From contig NZ_QHLQ01000009.1 in NCBI RefSeq assembly GCF_011813015.1, forward strand, positions 62,001 through 126,000: DNA of 64,000 bases. Reading direction: 5' to 3'. Position 1 is the stretch's first letter; the number at the start of each line of letters is the position of its first letter. Shown here one piece after another: positions 7,947 through 16,058 of this stretch. The DNA is from Parasedimentitalea denitrificans. GTDB lineage: Bacteria > Pseudomonadota > Alphaproteobacteria > Rhodobacterales > Rhodobacteraceae. The position numbers and the translations under genes were made by a program. The notes beneath the pieces are model-generated. The model was not told where the DNA came from. It searched no databases and saw only the letters and a program-made list of their open reading frames with translations.

Positions 7947-8435
7947 GTGATCGAGCTGATAGCGGAACAGCCGCAGGACCGCTGGGAGGTCGAGGCGCTG
8001 TATGACCTGTGCTTTGCGCCCGGGCGTGAGGCGCTGTCGTCCTATCGTTTGCGCGATGATGTGCCGCCGGTGTTGGGGCTTAGCCAGGTGGCGCGGGATG
8101 AGCTGGGCATTGTGGCGGGCGCGATCCGGTTCTGGCCTGTGCATATCGATGACCAAGATGCGCTGTTGTTGGGGCCGGTTGCGGTTCACCCCACACACCA
8201 AGGCGAGGGGCTGGGCGGCTCGCTGATCCGTGATTCATTGGCCAAGGCGGAAAGCAGCGGATGGGCGCGGGTGCTGCTGGTCGGCGATGCGCCCTATTAC
8301 CAACGGTTCGGCTTTGAGCGTCTGACTGGGGTGGAAATGCCACCACCGACAAACCCGGACAGGGTGCTGGGGTTTGCGCTGAAACCGGGTGCTTGGGATG
8401 GTGTTTCTGGTGTCGTGCGGCGCTGGCAGGGTTGA
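7947..8435 (+). CDS. GNAT family N-acetyltransferase
   Basis: 162 residues from a GTG at 7947, with GGGAGG nine bases upstream. The acetyl-CoA-binding core is visible: LLLGPVAVHPTHQGEGLGGSLIRDSL contains the Q/R-x-x-G-x-G/A motif (QGEGLG), and the C-terminal VLLVGDAPYYQRFGFE gives the typical beta-bulge and YYxRFGF segment. This subgroup (YhbS-like) often acts on small molecules; the substrate is unknown. Not in an obvious operon. Confidence 0.85.
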   Translation: MIELIAEQPQDRWEVEALYDLCFAPGREALSSYRLRDDVPPVLGLSQVARDELGIVAGAIRFWPVHIDDQDALLLGPVAVHPTHQGEGLGGSLIRDSLAKAESSGWARVLLVGDAPYYQRFGFERLTGVEMPPPTNPDRVLGFALKPGAWDGVSGVVRRWQG

Positions 8436-8481
8436 AATTCGCCGCCGCGACTCCAATGTTTGACGGACAGAGGAGGCTGAT

Positions 8482-9258
8482 TTGACCGAAATTCTATCCC
8501 CCACACGTGTTCTTACCCCGCAAGAAACTGACGCCGAACTGGATGCCTTGGCCGAGCGATATCGCAATGCGGCGGGTGTTGGTGTGCAGCTGTTGAACAT
8601 GGTCGGTGGCAAGGCCGAAAACCTGTTAGACCAGCTGCCCGAACCGGTAAAGGCCGGGCTTGGGAGCGCGACGGAACAGGCGCTTAAGCTGGCGATGGGG
8701 GCTGCGGTGCGGTCGCGCCGCGTGGTGCCGGACCAAAAGCCGGGGGTGAATCGTGCGATGAGTGCCGCAATGGGCGCCGCTGGTGGTGTGGCCGGGTTGC
8801 CGGGTGCGCTGGTTGAGCTGCCGGCCACGACCGCCTTTTTGCTGCGTACCATACAGGGGGTCGCGGCCGAGAACGGGTTTGACCCTGAGGCCGAGAATGT
8901 CACCTTTGATTGTATCCGGGTATTTGCTGCGGCAGGTCCGCTGGCGCATGACGATGGCGCTGATCTGGGCTTTCTCACCCTTCGCCTGAGCCTATCCGGT
9001 GGGGCGTTGCAGAAACTGATAGCGCAGGTCGCGCCGAAGTTGGGCGTGGTTATGGGGCAGAAGCTGGCGGCCCAAGCGGTGCCTGTATTAGGTGCGGTGG
9101 CCGGTGCGACCACCAATTACGTTTTCTCTGGCTATTACCAGCAAATGGCTCAGGTTCACTTTGGCCTTCGGCGGTTGGCGATTGATGCGGATGTTGCGCA
9201 TGACGATCTGGTGCATGCCTTGCAGACGCGGTTGCAACCAGAGGTGTCCAAGGGGTGA
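8482..9258 (+). CDS. EcsC family protein
   Basis: 258 residues from a TTG start preceded by AGGAGGCTG. Motifs of the EcsC family are visible: long alanine/glycine-rich amphipathic segments (AMSAAMGAAGGVAGLPGALVELPATTAFLLRTIQ), a VTFDCIRVFA element, and APKLGVVMGQKLAAQAVPVLGAVAGATTNYVF near the end. EcsC was named from the Bacillus ecs operon but has no established biochemical role; the hydrophobic stretches suggest peripheral membrane association. Confidence 0.82.
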   Translation: MTEILSPTRVLTPQETDAELDALAERYRNAAGVGVQLLNMVGGKAENLLDQLPEPVKAGLGSATEQALKLAMGAAVRSRRVVPDQKPGVNRAMSAAMGAAGGVAGLPGALVELPATTAFLLRTIQGVAAENGFDPEAENVTFDCIRVFAAAGPLAHDDGADLGFLTLRLSLSGGALQKLIAQVAPKLGVVMGQKLAAQAVPVLGAVAGATTNYVFSGYYQQMAQVHFGLRRLAIDADVAHDDLVHALQTRLQPEVSKG

Positions 9259-9364
9259 ACAGCGCGTGAATTAGCGGGCAACACTGGAAATAGGGGCCAT
9301 CATGTTTTACATGAGAGAGGAGTCACGCCTGAGTGTTCTGTGACTTTTCCTAAAGGCCGGACCA

Positions 9365-9826
9365 ATGATTACCCAATTGCCGATCTCTACACATTCATCG
9401 CAAAAAAGGGACGTTCGCACGCAGTTTGCCGCATTGTGTTACCGGGTCAATAAAAAGGGCAAACACAAAATCCTGCTGGTTACCTCACGTGGGACGGGGC
9501 GTTGGATTGTACCAAAGGGCTGGCCGATGGATGGGCGCACCCCTGCCGCTGCCGCCGCACAAGAGGCCTGGGAAGAGGCCGGAGTGCGCGGAACAACGCA
9601 AGGGCAGTGTCAGGGGTTGTACTCGTATCAAAAATGGCTTGGTCGTGCAGAGCCGCTGTCCATTGTTGTGTTGGTTTACCCACTTGCGGTTACTGAAATG
9701 ACAGATGATTTCCCGGAGCAAGGCCAGCGCCAGCGACGATGGTTTTCACCCGCGAAGGCGGCCAAAAATGTGCATGAACCCGAGTTGGCGCGGATTTTGC
9801 ACGAGTTTCGCCCTGATGCGGAGTAG
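9365..9826 (+). CDS. NUDIX hydrolase
   Basis: 153 residues. The Nudix box is GWPMDGRTPAAAAAQEAWEEAGV; the metal-binding E-x-x-E-E core is kept while the usual Arg of REUxEE is Gln. The preceding SRGTGRWIVPKGWPMDG is characteristic of diphosphoinositol polyphosphate phosphohydrolase-like Nudix enzymes common in alphaproteobacteria. The likely activity is cleavage of a nucleoside diphosphate linked to another moiety or of polyphosphorylated substrates; the substrate is unknown. DUF1178 follows 70 bases downstream on the same strand. Confidence 0.85.
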   Translation: MITQLPISTHSSQKRDVRTQFAALCYRVNKKGKHKILLVTSRGTGRWIVPKGWPMDGRTPAAAAAQEAWEEAGVRGTTQGQCQGLYSYQKWLGRAEPLSIVVLVYPLAVTEMTDDFPEQGQRQRRWFSPAKAAKNVHEPELARILHEFRPDAE

Positions 9827-9898
9827 CAATTGGCGCATGGCACTTGATATTGTGCTGGTCAGGGCTTTAATCAAACTCCGCAACGGCGAGAGCAGTAC

Positions 9899-10426
9899 AT
9901 GATTCAATATTCCCTGAAATGTGACGATGGTCATAGATTTGACAGCTGGTTTCAATCCGCTGCGGCGTTTGACAAATTGTCGGCCAGTGGTCTGGTCTCG
10001 TGCGCGATTTGTGGGACAGGATCTGTCGAAAAGGCGATCATGACACCGCGGGTTCGCCCCGGTCGCAAGGCGGTTTCCGGGCGAGGCGAACCGGATGTGG
10101 CGACACCTGAGAAAGCTGATGCCGCGCAAGCTTCTGGACCAACGGAGGGGGCTGACCCTGTTGCCGACAAGCCGTCCACTGTGGGTGCGCTAAGCCAACC
10201 TGCCACTGAGACGGAAAAGGCGATTGCCGAGTTGCGCCGTAAAGTTGAAGATAACTCCGACTACGTGGGCAAGGATTTCGTGACACAGGCGCGCGCCATG
10301 TATGAGGGTGACGCACCCGGTCGTGCTATTCACGGCGAAGCGAAGCTGGATGAGGCAAAGGCCTTGATCGAAGAGGGCATCCCGGTTCTACCGCTGCCGT
10401 TTCGACCAAATCGAAAGACCAACTGA
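9899..10426 (+). CDS. DUF1178 family protein
   Basis: 175 residues. The N-terminus MIQYSLKCDDGHRFDSWFQSAAAFDKL followed by VSCAICGTGSVEKAIMTPRV is the DUF1178 signature: a zinc-ribbon-like pair of cysteines (C-D-D-G-H and C-A-I-C). A low-complexity Ala/Pro linker precedes a C-terminal helix pair (AIAELRRKVEDNSDYVGKDFVTQARAM, EAKALIEEGIPVLPLPF). Function unknown; the gene is conserved in alpha- and betaproteobacteria, often close to a Nudix gene as here. Confidence 0.88.
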   Translation: MIQYSLKCDDGHRFDSWFQSAAAFDKLSASGLVSCAICGTGSVEKAIMTPRVRPGRKAVSGRGEPDVATPEKADAAQASGPTEGADPVADKPSTVGALSQPATETEKAIAELRRKVEDNSDYVGKDFVTQARAMYEGDAPGRAIHGEAKLDEAKALIEEGIPVLPLPFRPNRKTN

Positions 10427-10454
10427 CAGACTGAACAACTTAGGAGTTTGGTAA

Positions 10455-11096
10455 ATGCATGTTGTCGTGACAGGATCCAGCCGTGGTATCGGCCGTGAGA
10501 TCGTAACACGTTTGCGGGTTGTAGGGCATGAAGTGACCGGCACGGCGCGGGATCATTCCACCGACACTCGGCTGAATGTTTCGGACCCGGGGCAGCAAGC
10601 GCGGTTGGCGGCGCAGATGAAGGGCAAGCCGGTGGATCTTCTGGTCTGCAATGCCGGGGTCTATTTAGATAAGAATATGGCGCTAGAAAATTACAGCGCC
10701 GAGGTCTGGGCTACTTCGCTGGCAACCAATGTCACTGGGGTTTTCCTGACAGTTCAGGCGTTGCTGCCCAATCTGCGGTTGGCAAAAGAACCTAAGATTG
10801 CAATCATTTCATCGCAGCTGGCCAGTCATGAGCTGGCAAAGGGCGGTAGCTATGCCTATCGCGCGTCCAAGGCCGCAGCACTAAGCATTGGGCTTAACTT
10901 GGCTGCGGATCTGAAGCCTGAGGGCATTTCCGTTGGCATCTATCATCCGGGATGGGTACGTACTGATATGGGCGGCGATCAGGGCGAGATCTCGGTGCAG
11001 GAATCGGCTAATGGATTGTTGAATGAGTTCGAGGCTCTGAACCTTGAAACTTCGGGATGTTTCCACACCTGGGATGGTCGCGACCACGTATTTTGA
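10455..11096 (+). CDS. SDR family oxidoreductase
   Basis: 213 residues with AGGAG upstream. The NAD(P)-binding motif TGSSRGIG is at the N-terminus, CNAG at the end of beta-4, and the catalytic Tyr-x-x-x-Lys is YRASK, preceded by a serine-containing IISSQLASHELAKGGSYA segment. It is shorter than the usual 245-260 residues, typical of the small sniffer/CsgA-like group. The substrate is unknown. A strong bidirectional terminator follows. Confidence 0.85.
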   Translation: MHVVVTGSSRGIGREIVTRLRVVGHEVTGTARDHSTDTRLNVSDPGQQARLAAQMKGKPVDLLVCNAGVYLDKNMALENYSAEVWATSLATNVTGVFLTVQALLPNLRLAKEPKIAIISSQLASHELAKGGSYAYRASKAAALSIGLNLAADLKPEGISVGIYHPGWVRTDMGGDQGEISVQESANGLLNEFEALNLETSGCFHTWDGRDHVF

Positions 11097-11144
11097 TGAT
11101 GGGCGGCTTGGGCCGAGTTGCAGCAATAGTTCGTTGAGCAATTA

Positions 11145-11178
11145 AAAACGCCGATACCTAGGGTATCGGCGTTTTCTT
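11145..11178. terminator. Bidirectional intrinsic terminator
   Basis: AAAACGCCGATACC (11145-11158) and GGTATCGGCGTTTT (11162-11175) form a 14-bp perfect stem with a 3-base loop, with A-tract and T-tract on either side. It lies between the convergent SDR and pseudoprotease genes and should serve both strands. Confidence 0.9.
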
Positions 11179-11200
11179 TATGTTGTTGGATTCGAGTGGA

Positions 11201-12970
11201 TCAGTTCCAGCAGCTGACCAATACGGTCATGCCACTAGTCAGACGGTCCATTGCTGACTTTGTCAGTGTTGACGCATCAGCGCTGCGGTCGCTGGCGGTT
11301 AGGCCTGCATCGGTCAGAGCCACACGAATTGCCTCGGCATTGGCAGCAAAGTTGACACCCTTTGGCAGTTGCTGCGAGCCAATTTTATGAGGCAGCAACA
11401 TACCCAAAACTGCACCGCTTCCGTCTAGAACGGGACCACCGGCATCACCTGTTTGTGCCGCCAGGTCCAAACGCGCTACGCCGGAATTTCCGTTCAGGCT
11501 TTTGATATCAGCCAGGGTGCCCCAGGTCAGGCTTGGTGCGCCAAGGATGCCCTCGTAAGAGAACCCTGAAACGACGACTTCGGACTGTAGACGCGGCGAC
11601 GAAGCGCTGAGTTCGGCCACGGCCATTGGAGCCAAAGGTGTTGTTGGGCGCAGCACGGCCAGACCATTGGCTGTGTCGTTGCTGACCAGTTCGGCGGTGT
11701 AGTCATGGTCCAGCGTGATCCGGGTGCATTCAGCCACCACATCCGATGTGGTCAGAACTGCACCTTTGTCGTCAACATAGAACCCTGAACGGGACATGCG
11801 GGGCTGGCGGATTTGCAGGCCAGCCAGCAGGTCGATGCTTTGCTGCGCATCGCCACCGGCGGCAGGGTCCAAAACACCATCGATACGAGTAAAGCTGGAC
11901 TGCATTTCAGTTAGCACACGGGCGCGCCGGTCTTCGTCACCAGCAGGCCAGATCAGGGTAAAGCCTTTGATCTCGCCATTCTTCAGGCTGGCCTGGGTGA
12001 AGGACACGATGCCATTACCACGACCTTCGATGGTGAAGCTGTCGGATCCGCGTTCCCGAGGTCCAACCAGCGGTACAATTTCCAGCGTCTGCAGTATGTC
12101 ATACAGGCCAAACAGGGTGCGTTTGTCGCCGGGTTGTGAAATCAACAGGACGCGGGCGCCTACATCACCTTTGCTGTCATAATGCGCAAACGGTGGCTCA
12201 TAACGTGCAAATGCCACTTCCTTGGTTGGGATCTGCATCGAGATGCCAGCGTCAGCGTTGGTCATCTCGGCCATGCCAACCGAAATAAGCGGCGCATTGT
12301 ATTCATCCAACAGGGCCTGACGCTGAAGCGTCGTCAGAATGCCGGTCAAGTCATAGCCGTTGGCCGCCTGCCAGTCGTTCATCGACGCACGGGTGCCGCG
12401 GCCAAATGAGCCATCGATTGCAGAGTTGTAAAAACCAGCGGCCCGCAGGGCGATCTGAAGGGCTTTGCGCTCGTCTGCGGACAATTGGCGTTCGCTGCGG
12501 CGCGCCTCGGCCGGGGTCTCATCGGCAGGGACCGGTGTTGGGACGACCTCAGCTGTCTGAGCCGGGGCTTCAGCTGGCTCAAGTGTTGCGGGTAGGGTGG
12601 TTACTGCTTCACGGGCCGGGGTGACGCCATCGGGCCAGAACTGCTGACGCAGGTTGCGGCCAAAGGCAATGAAACTGTCACGCGGGATTTGACCCTGACT
12701 GCGATAGACCTGAATGGCGCGTTCAGCATCGGCACGGCTGTAAGGGCCCAGAACAACGCCGTACCATCCGCCACCTAGGGTGAAGCCGCTGACATCGGGC
12801 AATTGTGCCGACAGAGTTGCCGCGCGTTTCTTGGCATCTGCAAGAGAGGGGTGAGCTGCGACCTGGATCCAGACCGAATCCGGTGAGACCTGCTGTGCCT
12901 GCGCCGCCACCGGCAGAGTTACGGCGAGTGCCATTAATGATAGCACAAGTGAAGCAAAGAAAGTCTTCAT
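11201..12970 (-). CDS. Secreted SPOR / peptidoglycan-binding protein with degenerate trypsin-like domain
   Basis: 589 residues with a Sec signal peptide (cleavage likely after PVAAQA). Residues ~30-105 form a SPOR-like domain (VWIQVAAHPSLADAKKRAATL ... WYGVVLGPYSRADAERAIQVYRSQG), which in the family binds denuded septal peptidoglycan. Residues ~160-225 are a PG-binding-1 domain (RKALQIALRAAGFYNSAIDGSFGRGTRASMNDWQ). After a beta-rich middle section comes an HtrA/trypsin-like domain (~390-585). Its catalytic positions are altered: the His motif reads TTSDVV, the Asp position NGLAVL, and the Ser motif GDAGGP. All three triad residues are therefore probably missing, so it is more likely a peptidoglycan-bound pseudoprotease than an enzyme. 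A good ribosome-binding site (AAAGGAA) precedes the ATG. Confidence 0.82.
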   Translation of the reverse strand: MKTFFASLVLSLMALAVTLPVAAQAQQVSPDSVWIQVAAHPSLADAKKRAATLSAQLPDVSGFTLGGGWYGVVLGPYSRADAERAIQVYRSQGQIPRDSFIAFGRNLRQQFWPDGVTPAREAVTTLPATLEPAEAPAQTAEVVPTPVPADETPAEARRSERQLSADERKALQIALRAAGFYNSAIDGSFGRGTRASMNDWQAANGYDLTGILTTLQRQALLDEYNAPLISVGMAEMTNADAGISMQIPTKEVAFARYEPPFAHYDSKGDVGARVLLISQPGDKRTLFGLYDILQTLEIVPLVGPRERGSDSFTIEGRGNGIVSFTQASLKNGEIKGFTLIWPAGDEDRRARVLTEMQSSFTRIDGVLDPAAGGDAQQSIDLLAGLQIRQPRMSRSGFYVDDKGAVLTTSDVVAECTRITLDHDYTAELVSNDTANGLAVLRPTTPLAPMAVAELSASSPRLQSEVVVSGFSYEGILGAPSLTWGTLADIKSLNGNSGVARLDLAAQTGDAGGPVLDGSGAVLGMLLPHKIGSQQLPKGVNFAANAEAIRVALTDAGLTASDRSADASTLTKSAMDRLTSGMTVLVSCWN

Positions 12971-13151
12971 TGCAGTTCCTTTTTCCCTGAGGAGTCAAAT
13001 TTTCGCGCAATTAAGCATTTTAGAGGCATAAAGGGAATGCCCAATGCTGGGGGGAATTCGTGTCTTAACGCTTCAATATGGAGTGATTTGGTTGCAGGTG
13101 AAGTATTCTGGCATTTTTGCGCTTCAGAAGGGGTTCATGTGACATGTGGCG

Positions 13152-13180
13152 TTGACCCTGACCGGGGGCTTGCATAGGAA
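13152..13180 (+). promoter_or_regulatory. Candidate sigma-70 promoter for glyQ
   Basis: TTGACC (13152-13157) and TAGGAA (13175-13180) are separated by 17 bases, about 35 bases upstream of the glyQ start. The -35 is good, the -10 weak. No other plausible pair lies between the divergent gene starts. Confidence 0.4.
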
Positions 13181-13215
13181 AGACGCGCATTTGCAGCCCC
13201 AATAGGGAAAGAGAC

Positions 13216-14145
13216 ATGACCCAGACCAATGGCGCCCCGCGCTCGTTCCAAGAGATCATCCTGCGGCTTCAGAGCTATTGGGCCAGCAAGGGCTGCGCCA
13301 TGCTGCAGCCCTATGACATGGAGGTTGGGGCAGGGACATTCCACCCGGCGACCACGCTACGCTCGCTTGGGTCAAAGCCATGGGCGGCCGCATATGTGCA
13401 GCCTTCGCGTCGTCCGACCGATGGTCGCTATGGCGAAAACCCCAACCGGTTGCAGCACTTTTATCAGTATCAGGTGTTGATCAAACCAAGCCCACCGGAC
13501 CTGCAGGAACTTTACCTTGGCTCGCTTGCTGCCATTGGCATCAATATGGATATGCATGACATCCGTTTTGTCGAGGATGACTGGGAAAGCCCAACCTTGG
13601 GTGCGTGGGGGTTAGGCTGGGAAGTCTGGTGTGACGGGATGGAAGTCAGCCAGTTTACATATTTCCAACAGGTCGGCGGTCATGATTGTACTCCGGTTTC
13701 GGGGGAACTGACCTACGGGTTAGAGCGTCTGGCGATGTATGTGCTGGGAATCGACCATGTAATGGACATGCCGTTTAACGACCCCGATGCGCCCATCGCG
13801 CTAAAATATGGCGATATCTACAAACAGGCCGAGGAAGACTACGCGCGCTGGAACTTTGATGTGGCCAATACAGATGTGTTGCTGAAGCAGTTCGAAGAAG
13901 CTGAGGCCGAATGTCAGGCGATCCTTGATCTGCCGCACGAGGACCCAAAGACGGGCAAGCGTATCCTTATGGTGCACCCGGCCTATGATCAGTGCATCAA
14001 GGCCAGCCATCTGTTCAACCTTCTGGATGCACGCGGTGTGATCTCGGTCACCGAACGTCAGGCCTATATCGGCCGGGTTCGGGCACTGGCCAAGCGATGC
14101 TCAGACGCTTTTGTGCAGACTGAGGCTGGTGGCTGGGCTGTTTGA
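13216..14145 (+). CDS. glyQ: Glycyl-tRNA synthetase, alpha subunit
   Basis: 309 residues, the usual length. The sequence begins with the conserved [43 protein letters not shown] and continues with [33 protein letters not shown] and [23 protein letters not shown], all hallmarks of the bacterial heterotetrameric (alpha2beta2) enzyme. It charges tRNA-Gly together with GlyS, encoded at 16059 on the same strand. The two subunit genes are separated by a DUF6446 gene and gltS. Confidence 0.98.
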   Translation: MTQTNGAPRSFQEIILRLQSYWASKGCAMLQPYDMEVGAGTFHPATTLRSLGSKPWAAAYVQPSRRPTDGRYGENPNRLQHFYQYQVLIKPSPPDLQELYLGSLAAIGINMDMHDIRFVEDDWESPTLGAWGLGWEVWCDGMEVSQFTYFQQVGGHDCTPVSGELTYGLERLAMYVLGIDHVMDMPFNDPDAPIALKYGDIYKQAEEDYARWNFDVANTDVLLKQFEEAEAECQAILDLPHEDPKTGKRILMVHPAYDQCIKASHLFNLLDARGVISVTERQAYIGRVRALAKRCSDAFVQTEAGGWAV

Positions 14146-14278
14146 GAAGAGGCGCATTGCCCTCCACCGGGGCAAGCGCGCGCTCAAGATGCTAGAGACT
14201 GGTAAGGGCGAGTGAATGCTTCTGCCCAAACAACAGTAGGGGCACGGCTCCTCAAATGCTGTTTAAAGGACTGTAAAT

Positions 14279-14806
14279 ATGGGTAAGTTTCTTGCCGCTT
14301 TGATCATCGTCTGCGCTGTGGGTGCGGGCGCTGGTATCTATTACCTGAATGAATATGCCTACTATGAGGAGGTCGAACTGCACCCCGGTCTGGATGTGGC
14401 TCTGCTGCCTTTAGACAGCGAAGAACCTGTGGCCATTGCCTATGATGAATTTCAGGCGATTGATGCCAGCAGTTCTCCGATCCGATATCGCGCCTGTTTC
14501 ACCACGCCGCTGAAACGCTACGAAATGGCCCATACCTATACTTTGTCTGATCAGAAAACACCGCGCATCGCGCCACGTTGGTTCGACTGTTTTGATGCCG
14601 AGGCAATTGGTGCCGCGCTAGAGGCCGACACAGCCACAGCGTTCCTGTCGGCCAAGAATATCTCGTATGGGGTCGACCGCATCGTTGTTGTGACTGATGA
14701 CGGGCAGGGCTTTGTCTGGCATGAACTCAACAATTGCGGCAAAAAGGCATATGACGGGACAGTGGTCGGTGAAAGCTGCCCGGATTTGCCCGAGGCAAGT
14801 CAGTAG
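14279..14806 (+). CDS. DUF6446 family protein, membrane-anchored
   Basis: 175 residues with AAAGGA upstream. A single N-terminal hydrophobic segment (FLAALIIVCAVGAGAGIYYL) anchors a periplasmic domain of ~150 residues. The sequence YRACFTTPLKRYEMAHTYTL, PRWFDCFDAEAIGAAL and GFVWHELNNCGKKAYDG, with conserved cysteines, is typical of a small family found between glyQ and glyS in Rhodobacteraceae. The function is unknown; its conserved placement suggests co-transcription with the glycyl-tRNA synthetase genes rather than a role in charging. Confidence 0.75.
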   Translation: MGKFLAALIIVCAVGAGAGIYYLNEYAYYEEVELHPGLDVALLPLDSEEPVAIAYDEFQAIDASSSPIRYRACFTTPLKRYEMAHTYTLSDQKTPRIAPRWFDCFDAEAIGAALEADTATAFLSAKNISYGVDRIVVVTDDGQGFVWHELNNCGKKAYDGTVVGESCPDLPEASQ

Positions 14807-14836
14807 TTAAGGTATTTTGACACGGCGGAGATTTAC

Positions 14837-16048
14837 ATGAGCACGGCAATTGTCATTCCGGAATTTATCACTGTGACCCTTGGATTTGCAGTATTCCTGA
14901 TCGGGGCACGCATGAATGCTCGCATCGAAGTTCTGCGCCGTTTCAATATTCCAGAACCGGTATCGGGCGGGCTGCTAGCTTCGCTGGTGGTTTTGGCGAT
15001 CTATTTGGCATTGGGGCGCGTCGTCGAGTTTGAGATGGCCAGCCGGGACTTCTTTCTGGTGCTATTCTTCGCGGGTATCGGCCTCAACGCGCGCCTGAGC
15101 GATCTGATCGCTGGTGGTAAGCCTCTGGCGATCCTTCTGGTGCTAACCCTGATGACCATCATTGCGCAGAACTTTATCGGGGCAGCAGGTGCCGTCTTGT
15201 TTGGCTACCCTGCGCAGGCAGGGGTGTTGTTTGGGTCCGCGTCGTTGATCGGCGGGCATGGCACCGCTATTGCCTGGGCACCAGACGTGGCCGAGGCAAC
15301 AGGACTGTCTGGTGCAACTGAACTGGGGGTCGCCGTTGCGACCCTTGGCTTGGTACTTGCAGCGCTTGTTGGCGGCCCAGTGGCGCGGATTCTGATCACA
15401 CGCAACGACTTGGCTCCAGCGCACCCGGAAGCAGGCGCGACCATCGGCCTGCCAGACGAAGACATCGCGCCACCTGCGCAGATTGATCATCTCAGCCTGA
15501 TGCGGGTGTTTCTGTTTCTGAACTTTGCAATCATATTGGGCTATATCGGCTCGGAGTTCATCGAAGCCGCCGGGTTGAAGCTGCCCCTGTTTGTGCCTTG
15601 CCTGATCGCGGGTATCCTGATTGCCAACCTGCGCTCTTGGCTGCGCCCCAATGCAGCACCGGTGGCACGTACACCGGCGCTGGCACTGGTGTCTGAATTT
15701 TCGCTGGGTGCCTTTCTGGCCATGTCGCTGATGGCGCTGCAGCTGTGGACCATTGCTGAGCTTGGCTTGGCCATTGCCGTGATTATGACCGCACAGACCG
15801 CCTTTGCCGTGGTCTTTGTGCTTTATGTGCTGTTCCCTCTGTTGGGCAGAGGCTATCGCGCCGCTGTTCTGGCCGCTGGGTTTGGTGGTTTTGCCTTGGG
15901 CGCAACCCCCACGGCCATCGCCAATATGACCGCTGTCACCAAACGCTACGGGCCATCGCCTATTGCCTTTGTGGTGCTGCCCCTTGTATCCGCCTTCTTT
16001 GTAGACATCGCCAACGCTATCGTCATCCAGATGATTGTGAATTTCTGA
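14837..16048 (+). CDS. gltS: Sodium/glutamate symporter, GltS family
   Basis: 403 residues with GGAG upstream. About ten membrane segments arranged as two inverted halves; GltS signatures are visible as RFNIPEPVSGGLLASLV, FFAGIGLNARLSDL, GSASLIGGHGTAIAWAPDVAE and, in the second half, GFGGFALGATPTAIANMTAVTKRYGPSP. The family imports glutamate with sodium. It sits between DUF6446 and glyS, ten bases from the latter, so it is probably in the same transcript. Confidence 0.92.
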   Translation: MSTAIVIPEFITVTLGFAVFLIGARMNARIEVLRRFNIPEPVSGGLLASLVVLAIYLALGRVVEFEMASRDFFLVLFFAGIGLNARLSDLIAGGKPLAILLVLTLMTIIAQNFIGAAGAVLFGYPAQAGVLFGSASLIGGHGTAIAWAPDVAEATGLSGATELGVAVATLGLVLAALVGGPVARILITRNDLAPAHPEAGATIGLPDEDIAPPAQIDHLSLMRVFLFLNFAIILGYIGSEFIEAAGLKLPLFVPCLIAGILIANLRSWLRPNAAPVARTPALALVSEFSLGAFLAMSLMALQLWTIAELGLAIAVIMTAQTAFAVVFVLYVLFPLLGRGYRAAVLAAGFGGFALGATPTAIANMTAVTKRYGPSPIAFVVLPLVSAFFVDIANAIVIQMIVNF

Positions 16049-16058
16049 GGACCCCCAG

